This document shows positions 1 to 9,686 of a DNA stretch of 64,000 nucleotides, in pieces. This DNA comes from Actinomarina sp002308095 (GTDB lineage: Bacteria > Actinomycetota > Acidimicrobiia > Actinomarinales > Actinomarinaceae). The DNA lies in contig JBJKUL010000001.1 of assembly GCA_045563135.1 (NCBI GenBank), positions 496,001 through 560,000 on the forward strand. Direction: 5' to 3'. The notes under the pieces are model-generated. The model did not search any database. It had not been told where the DNA came from and was given only the letters and a program-made list of their open reading frames with translations. Position 1 is the stretch's first letter. Each line of letters opens with the position of its first letter. A program made the translations under genes and the position numbers.

Positions 1-258
1 ATTCTCCCCAAGCACTTTTTGAATCTGAATTAGAGATTCTTTTTCGCTACTCCACAGATCACTTGATTCGCATACTTTCTTGCCAATTGAGATTAAACTA
101 TCATCAGAGATATTCGAGAGAGTTTCTTCACTATCTGCAATTCTTATTTGAGCTATAAAATCTTTACCGAATGTATCAAAATTATTATTAAATAGGATTA
201 TCACAAATACAGCTAAAGAAACGAATACTATAAAGCTTAAAATTGGTAATTTCTTCAA
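1..258 (-). CDS. Partial secreted or membrane-anchored protein (DUF732-like), 3' end outside window
   Basis: An open frame runs leftward from a TTG at 258 to the window edge with no stop (86 codons visible). An in-frame TAG lies a few codons upstream, so TTG is the only standard start. The N-terminus has two lysines and then a hydrophobic stretch of about 20 residues, like a signal anchor. The rest is acidic and polar, with a lone Cys in a GKKVCESS context that recalls the small actinobacterial DUF732 secreted proteins. No function is known for that family. The family call is weak; the secreted nature is the better supported part. Confidence 0.5.
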   Translation of the reverse strand, partial: MKKLPILSFIVFVSLAVFVIILFNNNFDTFGKDFIAQIRIADSEETLSNISDDSLISIGKKVCESSDLWSSEKESLIQIQKVLGEN

Positions 259-299
259 GTTACCATTCTATACGCGTGTCTTATTTTATTGTTAAAAGT

Positions 300-380
300 A
301 CCCGGAGGGGGAGTCGAACCCCCACATCCGAAGATACTGGATTTTGAATCCAGCGCGTCTGCCAATTCCGCCATCCGGGC
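300..380 (-). tRNA. tRNA-Leu (anticodon CAA)
   Basis: The reverse strand folds as a class II tRNA. The 7-bp acceptor stem pairs GCCCGGA with TCCGGGT, the anticodon stem pairs CTGGA with TCCAG around loop TTCAAAA, a long variable arm contains a TTCG loop, and the T-arm has the GGTTCGA consensus. The anticodon CAA (plus-strand 344-346) reads UUG leucine codons. No 3' CCA is encoded, so a CCA-adding enzyme is required. Confidence 0.96.
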
Positions 381-449
381 TTATCATTAATGATTATATT
401 TCATATTGAATCCAAAGAGAGAAAAATAATTTAAGTTTACAATGAAAGA

Positions 450-2951
450 ATGATTGTTCTTGTTGATGGCTTCAGTATTGCATTTCGAGCTTTTTACGCA
501 CTACCCGAAACATTGATGACTTCAAAAGGTACACCAACAAATGTAATTCATGGCTTCATGTCTATGCTCAACAAGATAACTTCTGACTATAAGTTAAATC
601 AATTAATTGTTACCTGGGATCTTCCCGGACAAACGTTTCGAAATGAAATTTATACAGAATACAAAGCAAATAGAACTTCGGCACCTGATAATTTCAATCT
701 TCAAATTCCATTACTTCAAAGTCTTTTAAAAACTTTCAATATACCCCAAGTATCGAAAGAAGGTTATGAAGCCGATGATGTGCTTGGTTCACTTTCGAAA
801 TCTTTAAACAGTGACAAAAAGAAAGTCCTTATTGTTACTGGAGATAGAGATACCTTTCAATTAATTTCAAAAAAAACAAATATTTTGTATACCAAAAGAG
901 GAATCTCCGATGTTGATTTGGTAGATGAAAAATTTTTCGTTGAGAAGTTTGGTATTAAAACTAGTCAGTATGTTGAATATCTAGCTTTAAAGGGTGACCC
1001 ATCAGATAATATTCCAGGTCTTCCAGGAGTTGGGCAAAAAACTGCAACAACTCTTCTCCAGGAGTATCAAAATATAGACAATATATATAAAAATTTAGAT
1101 GATTTAACTCCAAAGATTAAAAGTTCTTTTGAAGAAAATAAAGAATTACTTCTTATGAGTAAAGAGTTGGCAACAATAAAAACTGATATTGAATTAGACA
1201 TACCTGATACGCAAATAACAGATACAATATTTAAATCAGAATCTGTATTACAAGATTCTCAGGAACAGGTTTCTGAGCTTGAATTAAATAAATACATTAG
1301 ACAATATAAAACACAACAAGAAGACATGACCCCATCTCCTAAAAATACAAAATTAGTAGATATTACCAAACAGAACATGCCTCAAAAATCAATTATTTTT
1401 GAATACGAAGGAGATATTTACACAGTTTCCGAAGGTTTAGCTGGTAAGTTAATAGATCATGATGTAGAAAACAAAGAGTTTATCTCACTTACTACACAAA
1501 ATATATATAAAATCAATCCAAATCTATCTGATAACAATTTTATAGCATATGATTGCCTAGTATTTCTACACGAACCAAATAAAAGACCAGACACACTGCT
1601 AAACATTTGCAAACACATCGAACAAGCCAATCTTTTAACTAAGAAATCTTCTTTGGATGAATATATAAATTTTATCAGTATTAATTACAAAAAAGTTGTG
1701 GCTGAAATCAAAGAATTTAATAATGATAAAGATTTGATGAAGCTTTACAAAGATTTGGATTACCCCATAGCTTCTGTTCTTAATTTAATGCACACTAAGG
1801 GCGTAAAGGTTTCAAATAAAAAAATCGAATTAGTTTCCAAATTTATAAATACTGAAATTTCAACTTTTACAAAAAAAATCTTTCAGATTACAGAACAAGA
1901 ATTTAATTTAAATTCTCCTAAACAATTAGCCAAGGTTCTATTTGAAGATATGAAACTTCCAGTTATTAAAAAAACCCCTAAGGGAGCACCATCCACCGAT
2001 GGATCTGTTTTAGATGAACTTTCAAAAGAATATGAAGTAGCAAATTACATACTTAAATATAGAGAGTATGAAAAAATCAGATCAACATATATTGATGGAT
2101 TAAAGAGTGAAATCACGAGTGATAATAGAATCCATACAACATATAACTTATTCGGAACTACTACCGGTAGACTGTCATCTGAAAAACCTAATCTCCAAAA
2201 CATACCCAATAAGACTGATATTGGTCAAAAAATTCGTGAATTTTTTATTGCTGATAACAATCATGAATTTATAATTTCAGATTATTCCCAAATTGAACTT
2301 CGGGTCTTGGCTCACTTAAGTTCTGATACAAACATGATTAATATTTTAAAATCACAAGATGCAGATATTCATACTGAAACTGCATCTAGGATATTTGATG
2401 TAAAAATTGAATCAGTAACCAAAGATATGAGAAGAAAAGCAAAAGAAGTTAATTTTGGTTTAATTTATGGAATGGAAGCATTTGGCTTGTCTAAAAGCTT
2501 AAATGTTTCCAAAAAAGAGGCTCAAGACTTAATAGACTCATACTTTGCACAATTTCCAAAGATTAAAGGTTACTTGGACAGGATTGTTTCAGATGCAGAA
2601 AAGAATGGATACACCAAAACCCTCTATGGACGTAAGCGTTACATTAAAGAGCTGAGTTCATCTAATTTTCAACTAAAAGCAATGGGTAAAAGAATAGCAA
2701 TGAATGCTCCAATTCAAGGTACAGCAGCAGATATTATGAAAATAGCTATGCTTGGCGTTCAGGAAAAGACTTTAAAATATGAATCTACCAATTTAATACT
2801 TCAAATACATGATGAAATAATTGTTCAGACACCAAAAGAATCATCTAAGGAGGTAATGAAAATTGTTAAAACCGAGATGGAGTCAGCCTCAAAATTAAAA
2901 GTTCCATTATTTGTTAATATCAAAGCGAGTAAAGATTTATCAAATAATTAA
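450..2951 (+). CDS. polA: DNA polymerase I
   Basis: This family A polymerase fills gaps and removes RNA primers during replication and excision repair. Residues 1 to about 290 are the 5' nuclease domain, with a helix-hairpin-helix at PGVGQKTA (about 190). The polymerase domain carries motif A (DYSQIELR, about 610), motif B (RRKAKEVNFGLIYG, about 660) and motif C (QIHDEI, about 786). The middle segment (about 300-440) shows no DxE motif of a 3'-5' exonuclease, so proofreading is probably absent, as in mycobacterial and Taq enzymes. The 833-residue length is normal. No clear ribosome-binding site precedes the ATG. It lies alone between the divergent tRNA and rpsA. Confidence 0.97.
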   Translation: MIVLVDGFSIAFRAFYALPETLMTSKGTPTNVIHGFMSMLNKITSDYKLNQLIVTWDLPGQTFRNEIYTEYKANRTSAPDNFNLQIPLLQSLLKTFNIPQVSKEGYEADDVLGSLSKSLNSDKKKVLIVTGDRDTFQLISKKTNILYTKRGISDVDLVDEKFFVEKFGIKTSQYVEYLALKGDPSDNIPGLPGVGQKTATTLLQEYQNIDNIYKNLDDLTPKIKSSFEENKELLLMSKELATIKTDIELDIPDTQITDTIFKSESVLQDSQEQVSELELNKYIRQYKTQQEDMTPSPKNTKLVDITKQNMPQKSIIFEYEGDIYTVSEGLAGKLIDHDVENKEFISLTTQNIYKINPNLSDNNFIAYDCLVFLHEPNKRPDTLLNICKHIEQANLLTKKSSLDEYINFISINYKKVVAEIKEFNNDKDLMKLYKDLDYPIASVLNLMHTKGVKVSNKKIELVSKFINTEISTFTKKIFQITEQEFNLNSPKQLAKVLFEDMKLPVIKKTPKGAPSTDGSVLDELSKEYEVANYILKYREYEKIRSTYIDGLKSEITSDNRIHTTYNLFGTTTGRLSSEKPNLQNIPNKTDIGQKIREFFIADNNHEFIISDYSQIELRVLAHLSSDTNMINILKSQDADIHTETASRIFDVKIESVTKDMRRKAKEVNFGLIYGMEAFGLSKSLNVSKKEAQDLIDSYFAQFPKIKGYLDRIVSDAEKNGYTKTLYGRKRYIKELSSSNFQLKAMGKRIAMNAPIQGTAADIMKIAMLGVQEKTLKYESTNLILQIHDEIIVQTPKESSKEVMKIVKTEMESASKLKVPLFVNIKASKDLSNN

Positions 2952-2957
2952 TATTCG

Positions 2958-2985
2958 TTTGTAAAAACCATAGATATGTTATGCT
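2958..2985 (+). promoter_or_regulatory. Possible promoter for rpsA
   Basis: The short polA-rpsA gap holds TTTGTA (2958) and TATGCT (2980) 16 bases apart, a weak -35/-10 pair. It is the only candidate in a gap of about 70 bases before a highly expressed gene. Confidence 0.3.
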
Positions 2986-3023
2986 AAAAGTCGAAAATAT
3001 TATGATTGGAAAAACAAAACTAT

Positions 3024-4295
3024 ATGACAGATAATCAAGAGAAGGTTGTTGAACCTTCAAACGTTGTTGAGCTTCCTGACAACATCAAACCAGAAGACTT
3101 CCCAGATTTACTCGAAAAAACACTCATAACCTTCAATGATGGTGATGTTATTGAAGGCACAATAGTTCGCATTGACAGAAATGAAGTAATGGTAGATGTT
3201 GGGTATAAATCTGAGGGTGTAATTCCTTCAAGAGAGCTTTCAGTCAGAAAATCGGTTAATCCAAAAGATTTAGTTAATGAAGGTGACAAAATACAAGCCT
3301 TAGTTCTTGACAAAGAAGATGATGAAGGAAGGCTTATCCTATCTGTAAAAAGGGCAATTTACGAAAAGGCTTGGGGAGACATTCAAGAAATCTCAGATAA
3401 TGACAAGTCGGTCAAAGGTACTGTTATTGAAAGTGTTAAAGGCGGCTTAATTGTTGATATTGGAGTTAGAGGTTTTTTACCTGCTTCGTTAATTGACGTT
3501 AGACGAGTTAAAGAATTGACATCATATATAGGTGAAGAAATAGAGGCGAAGATTTTAGAATTAGATCGTCAACGAAATAATATTGTTCTTTCAAGAAAAG
3601 CTCATCTGGAAGAAGAGCAATCAGGAGAAAGACAAAGTTTCCTTGAAGATTTAGAAGTCGGAAATATTAAAGAAGGAAAAATATCATCGATAGTTAATTT
3701 TGGAGCATTTGTAGACATTGGTGGTATGGATGGATTAGTTCACGTTTCTGAATTATCTTGGAGACACGTTGAAAATCCTAATGAGGTTGTAAAAGTCGGA
3801 GATACAGTAACAGTCAAAGTTCTTGAAATTGATAACGACAAGGAAAGAATATCTCTATCAATTAAACAAGTTACAGAAGACCCATGGCTTGATTTTGAAC
3901 TGCAGTACAAACAGGATGATATTGTAGACGGAGATGTTACAAAAGTGGTCCCTTTCGGTGCATTTGTTACCATAGGAAAAGGTGTTGAGGGACTAGTACA
4001 TGTATCAGAAATCTCCTCTGAAAAAGTTGACTCACCTGAGCTTGCACTAGCTATTGGTCAAAAGGTAAAAATAAAAATTACAGAATTAGATATCCCTAAG
4101 AGAAGAGTAAATCTCTCAATCAAACAAGCAGATCCAAACTGGAAAGATGTTGAAGAGAAAAAAAATGCTCCTAAGACACATTCTTCACAATCAGAGGAAA
4201 AGCAAGAACAAAAACGTCAAACAGTTGAGGGAGTAGATGAATCTCTAGAAAATATTCTTCAAGAGTTAAAAGAAAGAGGAATAGGAAACTCCTAA
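3024..4295 (+). CDS. rpsA: 30S ribosomal protein S1
   Basis: S1 binds mRNA on the small subunit and helps initiation. Four S1 (OB-fold) repeats are visible at about residues 35-100, 125-190, 210-280 and 295-365; the last two have the typical GAFV and GLVHVSE signatures. The C-terminal tail is charged. Four repeats and 423 residues match the short actinobacterial form. The ATG at 3024 (MTDNQEK) is preferred; an in-frame TTG at 3006 is possible but has no ribosome-binding site. It is followed by coaE, as in mycobacteria, and probably opens the coaE-uvr operon. Confidence 0.95.
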   Translation: MTDNQEKVVEPSNVVELPDNIKPEDFPDLLEKTLITFNDGDVIEGTIVRIDRNEVMVDVGYKSEGVIPSRELSVRKSVNPKDLVNEGDKIQALVLDKEDDEGRLILSVKRAIYEKAWGDIQEISDNDKSVKGTVIESVKGGLIVDIGVRGFLPASLIDVRRVKELTSYIGEEIEAKILELDRQRNNIVLSRKAHLEEEQSGERQSFLEDLEVGNIKEGKISSIVNFGAFVDIGGMDGLVHVSELSWRHVENPNEVVKVGDTVTVKVLEIDNDKERISLSIKQVTEDPWLDFELQYKQDDIVDGDVTKVVPFGAFVTIGKGVEGLVHVSEISSEKVDSPELALAIGQKVKIKITELDIPKRRVNLSIKQADPNWKDVEEKKNAPKTHSSQSEEKQEQKRQTVEGVDESLENILQELKERGIGNS

Positions 4296-4304
4296 TAACT
4301 CCTA

Positions 4305-4327
4305 ATACTCTTTATTCTTAAGAGTAT
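4305..4327 (+). promoter_or_regulatory. Hairpin covering the coaE start codon
   Basis: ATACTCTT (4305-4312) and AAGAGTAT (4320-4327) are perfect 8-bp inverted arms around a 7-base loop. The second arm includes the first two bases of the coaE ATG and the purine-rich stretch that would serve as its ribosome-binding site. In RNA this would hide the start. The role is inferred only from position. Confidence 0.4.
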
Positions 4328-4886
4328 GAATCCAAAAGTATATTTAATTACTGGCCCCATAGGTAGTGGGAAATCTACTGCATGCAATTATATAAAACAA
4401 CATGGGAAAACAACTGTAGATCTTGATATTGTCTCAAACTCTATTCTGGAAAGTCCAGAGTCTATTGATTTTCTAGAGAAAAATTTTAAGAGTTGCATTA
4501 TAGATGGAAAAGTTGATAGAAAATTATTAGCAGAAATAGTATTCAAGGAACCTTCACAACTCCAAATTCTTGAATCATACTTGCATCCGTTAGTCTTAGA
4601 AAAATTAAGTAAAATAATAGGAAAAGCAGAATCTGATGTTTTTATAGAAGTATCTGCACCAAAGAATCTTCATAAAGATTTTTCTTCGATAGTAATTATT
4701 GCTGATGAAAAAGTTCGAAGAGAAAGGCTTAAATTAAGAGGTATGTCTCCAGATGATATTGATAACAGAATTAATACACAACAAAATGAGGATTGGTGGC
4801 GGTCATTGGGAACAGTTGTTGAAAATGACACTTTGGTCGGATTAGAAAATAACCTCAAAAAGATTCTTAACTTTAAAGATGAATAA
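4326..4886 (+). CDS. coaE: Dephospho-CoA kinase
   Basis: CoaE phosphorylates the ribose 3'-OH of dephospho-CoA, the last step of coenzyme A synthesis. The P-loop GPIGSGKST lies at residues 10-18, and the DLD motif that contacts substrate is near residue 33. The lid region has RRERLKLRG and the C-terminal part an NRINTQQ helix typical of CoaE. At 186 residues it is slightly short, and it lacks the DUF2157-like or GrpB fusion seen in some actinobacteria. It overlaps uvrB by 8 bases, so the two are translationally coupled. Confidence 0.93.
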   Translation: MNPKVYLITGPIGSGKSTACNYIKQHGKTTVDLDIVSNSILESPESIDFLEKNFKSCIIDGKVDRKLLAEIVFKEPSQLQILESYLHPLVLEKLSKIIGKAESDVFIEVSAPKNLHKDFSSIVIIADEKVRRERLKLRGMSPDDIDNRINTQQNEDWWRSLGTVVENDTLVGLENNLKKILNFKDE

Positions 4887-6876
4887 ATTTAAAGTTATTT
4901 CTGACTTCTCTCCACAAGGGGATCAGCCTAATGCTATTCAAAATCTTAAACAAGGTGTAATTAATAACTTAGACTACCAAACGCTAATGGGTATAACTGG
5001 CTCTGGAAAGTCAGCAACTATAGCCTGGTTAATAGAAGAGCTTCAAATGCCATCATTAGTTCTTGCTCCAAACAAAGCACTTGCTGCTCAACTTGCTAAT
5101 GAATTTAAGCAATTTTTTCCAGAAAATAGAGTTGAGTATTTTGTTTCATATTATGACTATTACCAACCAGAGGCATATGTCCCAAGAACAGATACTTTTA
5201 TTGAAAAAGATTCAAATATTAATGAAGAAATTGATAGATTAAGACATTCTGCAACTAGTGCCCTTTTGCTACGTAAAGATGTAATCGTAGTATCTTCTGT
5301 ATCTTGCATATACGGCTTGGGCTCACCTCAAGAGTATAAAAATAAAATTATTCCTTTAATTAAAGGTAGTGAATTTGAATTAGATAAATTGCTAGAAGAG
5401 CTCATTCGCCAACAATATGTAAGAAATGATTTAGTAGTCACAAGAGGAACTTTTAGATTGAAAGGGGATACCTTAGACATCTTTCCTGTTTATGAAGAGA
5501 CAATCTTCAGAATCGAATACTTTGGTGATGAAATAGAAAACATTTCTCGGATAGATCCAATAACAGGAGAGATACTTGAAAAACTTACGGAGTTGGCTAT
5601 TTTGCCTGCTTCGCATTATGTTACCTCTGAAGATGTAATGAACAATGCTTTGAGCCAAATTGAAAAAGACATGAATAAACAAATTAAAAAATTTGAAAAA
5701 GAAGACAAACTTCTAGAAGCTCAAAGAATTAAACAGAGAACAATGTTTGATCTAGAGATGCTTAGAGAATTAGGAGTATGTTCAGGAATAGAAAATTATT
5801 CAAGATATTTCGATGGAAGAAATCCAGGTGATCCTCCCTATACACTGCTTGATTTTTTTCAAGATGAATTTTTAATGGTGGTTGATGAAAGTCACATAGC
5901 TATACCTCAAATTAGGGGACAATTCGCAGGAGATAAGTCCAGAAAGACTACTCTTGTAGACTATGGTTTTAGATTACCTGCTGCATTAGATAACAGACCC
6001 CTTAAGTTTGAAGAGTGGCAGACTAAGGTTAAAAACACAGTTTTAGTTTCTGCAACACCAGGTAAATGGGAAAATTCTAATTCCCAAAATTTTGTTGAAC
6101 AAATTATTAGACCAACAGGTTTAATTGACCCAAAGATAGTTATTAGACCGACTGAAAATCAAATTGAAGATTTATTAAAAGAAATAAAACAAGTTATATC
6201 AAAGGGAAATAGAGTTTTAGTAACAACATTGACAAAAAAAATGAGTGAAGCTTTAAGTGACTATTTCTTAAAAATGGGTATAAAAACACGTTACTTACAT
6301 TCGGATATAGACACCCTTGAAAGAATTGAAATCTTGCGTGATTTACGTAAAGGAGAATTCGACGTACTAGTTGGGATCAACCTTTTAAGAGAGGGATTAG
6401 ATTTACCAGAAGTAGAGCTTGTAGCAATAATGGATGCCGACAAGGAAGGTTTCCTAAGGTCTGAAACGAGTTTAATTCAAACTATAGGAAGAGCTGCACG
6501 TAATAAAGATGGTTACGTAATTATGTATGCCGATAGAAAAACTGATTCAATATCTAAGTCTGTATTTGAAACTAATAGAAGAAGAGAAATACAAATGGCT
6601 CATAATGAAAAATATAACATCACACCAACAACAATTTCGAAAGAAATAACAGACATTCTTGAGATGGTAGAAAAAAACAGACCTTCAAAAGATGATATGA
6701 CCTTTAGGTCAAATATAGATCTTAAAAATGCATCGAAACAGGATTTGTATAAAATATCCAAAAATATTGAAAAAGAAATGAAGGTTGCAGCAGATTTATT
6801 AGAGTTTGAATTAGCTGCTAGGTTAAGAGACGAGCTTAAAGAAATTAAAAAAGAAATAATGGAGTTACCAAACTGA
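4879..6876 (+). CDS. uvrB: Excinuclease ABC subunit B
   Basis: UvrB verifies DNA damage handed over by UvrA and recruits UvrC in nucleotide excision repair. Walker A (GITGSGKS, about 39), the damage-probing beta-hairpin (YYDYYQPEAYVP, about 90-101), the DESH Walker B (about 335) and the helicase motifs LLREGLDLPEV and QTIGRAARN are present. The C-terminal UVR domain (about 625-660) binds UvrC. At 665 residues it is full length. It overlaps coaE upstream, and its stop shares one base with the uvrA start, so the repair genes form one tight operon. Confidence 0.98.
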   Translation: MNKFKVISDFSPQGDQPNAIQNLKQGVINNLDYQTLMGITGSGKSATIAWLIEELQMPSLVLAPNKALAAQLANEFKQFFPENRVEYFVSYYDYYQPEAYVPRTDTFIEKDSNINEEIDRLRHSATSALLLRKDVIVVSSVSCIYGLGSPQEYKNKIIPLIKGSEFELDKLLEELIRQQYVRNDLVVTRGTFRLKGDTLDIFPVYEETIFRIEYFGDEIENISRIDPITGEILEKLTELAILPASHYVTSEDVMNNALSQIEKDMNKQIKKFEKEDKLLEAQRIKQRTMFDLEMLRELGVCSGIENYSRYFDGRNPGDPPYTLLDFFQDEFLMVVDESHIAIPQIRGQFAGDKSRKTTLVDYGFRLPAALDNRPLKFEEWQTKVKNTVLVSATPGKWENSNSQNFVEQIIRPTGLIDPKIVIRPTENQIEDLLKEIKQVISKGNRVLVTTLTKKMSEALSDYFLKMGIKTRYLHSDIDTLERIEILRDLRKGEFDVLVGINLLREGLDLPEVELVAIMDADKEGFLRSETSLIQTIGRAARNKDGYVIMYADRKTDSISKSVFETNRRREIQMAHNEKYNITPTTISKEITDILEMVEKNRPSKDDMTFRSNIDLKNASKQDLYKISKNIEKEMKVAADLLEFELAARLRDELKEIKKEIMELPN

Positions 6877-9686
6877 TGTCTCAAGATTTTTTAAAAGTCA
6901 AGGGTGCTAAAGAACATAATCTTAAAAATGTTTCACTAGATATTCCAAAAAATAAATTTATCGTTATAACCGGTTTATCTGGTTCAGGAAAATCTTCTCT
7001 GGCATTTGATACAATATACGCAGAAGGTCAAAGAAGATATGTAGAGTCCTTGTCTGCATACGCTAGACAGTTTCTCGGCCAAATGGAAAAACCTGACGTT
7101 GAGAGTATTGAAGGCCTATCACCAGCAATTGCAATAGACCAAAAAACTTCCTCCAGAAGTCCTAGATCTACAGTTGGAACTGTTACAGAAATTCATGATT
7201 ACCTAAGATTGCTTTGGGCAAGAATTGGAATAAGTTACTGTCCTATATGTGGGTCAAAAATTGAAAAACAATCAGTTGATTTTATAGTTAATCAAGTCAT
7301 GTCACTTGGTGAAAATGTTGATATTGAAATACTTGCTCCTGTGGTTAAATCAAGAAAGGGAGAGTTTGAAACTCTTTTTAGAGATTTGTTAAAGGATGGA
7401 TTTACTCGAGCATATGTTGATGGTGAGCTTATCAGGCTTGATGAAGCAAAAAGATTAGATAAATATTTCAATCATGATATCTCTGTTCTTGTGGATAGGG
7501 TAAAGATTAAAAAAACTGCAGGTCGTCGATTACCGCAATCTGTAGAAACGGCACTAAAACTTACTGGTGGAACTTTAGATATTAAATTTAATGATAATAT
7601 TCAAAATTATAGTCAAAATCTAGGATGTCTCGAATGTGGTACTTCCTATGACAAATTAGAGCCTAGAGATTTTTCATTTAACTCACCTTTTGGGGCATGC
7701 AAAACATGTAACGGTTTAGGTATTAATTATGAGATAGATGAAAAATTACTTATTAAAAATAGAGACCTCACGATAAATGAGAATGTATTTCCCGATATGT
7801 CTACCAGAAAATACTTTAGAGCCCAGATTTATGGTGTTTGTGAATTTTTTGAAATACCAATGGATGTCTCATACAAAGATTTGAGTGAAAATGATAAGCA
7901 TATCTTATTAAACGGAAGCGACGGAATTAAAACACCAATCAGATACACAAATAGGTTTGGAAATTCAAGAACGTGGGAGAGAGCATATCCGGGAATAATT
8001 CCAATGTTTAAAAGGCTCTATGAAGAAACCACCTCAGATCATGCTAGAGATTATTATATGCAATTCATGAGAGAGTTACCCTGTGGTGGTTGCGATGGGG
8101 AAAGACTTAATGAGAGATCTAGAATGGTCCAAGTTAAATCACTAACATTAGGTGAATTTAATAAATTATCAATTAAAAAAGCTCACGAAGTTGTGAATAA
8201 ATTAAAACTATCTGGAAATTCTAAAGAAATTGCTGAAGCCATTTTAAGAGAAATAAAAGAGAGGTTAAATTTTCTAAATGAAGTCGGTTTAGGATATCTT
8301 CAATTAAACAGAGGAGCGGCGACACTTTCTGGAGGCGAAGCTCAAAGAATTAGACTTGCTACTCAGATAGGATCTGGATTAACAGGAGTACTCTATGTCT
8401 TAGATGAACCTTCTATAGGACTGCATCAGTCTGACAATAATAAGTTAATTGAAACTCTGATTAGGTTGAGAAATCTAGGTAACACAGTTTTAGTAGTCGA
8501 GCACGACGAAGAAACTATGAAACAGTCAGATCATTTAATAGATATTGGCTGGGGGGCAGGAGAGCAAGGTGGAAATATAGTTGCATCAGGAACATGGCAA
8601 GAAGTTTCAGAAGTTAAAAAATCTATCACCGGAAGGTATTTATCTGGAAGGGTAAAAGTTCCTTACCCAAAAGTAAGAAGGCAAGGTAATAAGTCAAAAA
8701 TCGTCCTTAGAGGAGCACAAGAAAATAATTTAAAAAATTTAACGGTTGAATTTCCTTTAGGTAAATTTATATCTGTAACTGGAGTATCTGGTAGTGGTAA
8801 GTCAACACTTGTAACTGAGATATTATCAAAAGCTATACAAAATGAATTTACAAGAAAAAATTGGGTCCCACCAGGAGTACACAAAAGCATTTCAGGATTA
8901 AATTATCTGGACAAATTAATAGAAATTGATCAATCTCCCATAGGGAGAACCCCAAGATCAAATCCTGCAACTTATTCAGGAGTTTTTGATATGATCCGAA
9001 AACTATATTCAATGACAGAAGAATCAAAAATACGTGGATATAAACCCGGTAGGTTTTCCTTTAATGTACCTGGTGGTAGGTGTGAGGTCTGTAAGGGTGA
9101 TGGAACAATAAAAGTTGAAATGTACTTTCTTCCTGATGTATATGTTAAATGTGAGGATTGTGATGGTTCCAGATATAACCCTGAAACTTTAAGCATAAAG
9201 TGGAAAGGTTACAGTATTGCCGATATTTTAAATTCAACCATTGAAAATGCTTTAAAAATATTTGAGAATCAGCCTTCAATTTTTAAGATTATAAAAACAC
9301 TTGATGATGTTGGATTGTCTTATATTACTTTAGGCCAAGCCGCAACAACGCTATCCGGAGGAGAAGCACAACGAGTAAAATTAGCCAAAGAATTAAGCAA
9401 AAGGTCAACTGGCCAAACTATGTATATACTTGATGAGCCAACAACAGGTTTACACTTTGCAGATGTACAAAAACTATTAGAGGTTTTACACATGCTTGTA
9501 GACAAAGGAAATACAGTAGTCGTTATAGAACACAATCTTGATGTAGTTAAAAATTCAGATTGGGTAATTGATCTAGGTCCAGAGGGTGGAGAAAATGGCG
9601 GAAAAGTTGTTGCTTCTGGTACTCCCGAAAGCATTGTAAGGGATAAAAATTCACTTACCGGTAAATATCTAAAAAGCTTGCTATAA
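6876..9686 (+). CDS. uvrA: Excinuclease ABC subunit A
   Basis: UvrA is the ABC-type ATPase that first senses bulky lesions and loads UvrB. Two ABC modules are seen: Walker A at about 32-40 (GLSGSGKSS) and about 635-643 (GVSGSGKST), each with an LSGGEAQR signature further on. Zinc-binding pairs are visible (CPIC, CLECG, CKTC, CEVC, CEDC). The length of 936 residues is normal. It starts in a TGATG-type overlap with uvrB and ends one base before uvrC, so all three uvr genes lie in a single run. In most actinobacteria they are more spread out. Confidence 0.98.
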   Translation: MSQDFLKVKGAKEHNLKNVSLDIPKNKFIVITGLSGSGKSSLAFDTIYAEGQRRYVESLSAYARQFLGQMEKPDVESIEGLSPAIAIDQKTSSRSPRSTVGTVTEIHDYLRLLWARIGISYCPICGSKIEKQSVDFIVNQVMSLGENVDIEILAPVVKSRKGEFETLFRDLLKDGFTRAYVDGELIRLDEAKRLDKYFNHDISVLVDRVKIKKTAGRRLPQSVETALKLTGGTLDIKFNDNIQNYSQNLGCLECGTSYDKLEPRDFSFNSPFGACKTCNGLGINYEIDEKLLIKNRDLTINENVFPDMSTRKYFRAQIYGVCEFFEIPMDVSYKDLSENDKHILLNGSDGIKTPIRYTNRFGNSRTWERAYPGIIPMFKRLYEETTSDHARDYYMQFMRELPCGGCDGERLNERSRMVQVKSLTLGEFNKLSIKKAHEVVNKLKLSGNSKEIAEAILREIKERLNFLNEVGLGYLQLNRGAATLSGGEAQRIRLATQIGSGLTGVLYVLDEPSIGLHQSDNNKLIETLIRLRNLGNTVLVVEHDEETMKQSDHLIDIGWGAGEQGGNIVASGTWQEVSEVKKSITGRYLSGRVKVPYPKVRRQGNKSKIVLRGAQENNLKNLTVEFPLGKFISVTGVSGSGKSTLVTEILSKAIQNEFTRKNWVPPGVHKSISGLNYLDKLIEIDQSPIGRTPRSNPATYSGVFDMIRKLYSMTEESKIRGYKPGRFSFNVPGGRCEVCKGDGTIKVEMYFLPDVYVKCEDCDGSRYNPETLSIKWKGYSIADILNSTIENALKIFENQPSIFKIIKTLDDVGLSYITLGQAATTLSGGEAQRVKLAKELSKRSTGQTMYILDEPTTGLHFADVQKLLEVLHMLVDKGNTVVVIEHNLDVVKNSDWVIDLGPEGGENGGKVVASGTPESIVRDKNSLTGKYLKSLL

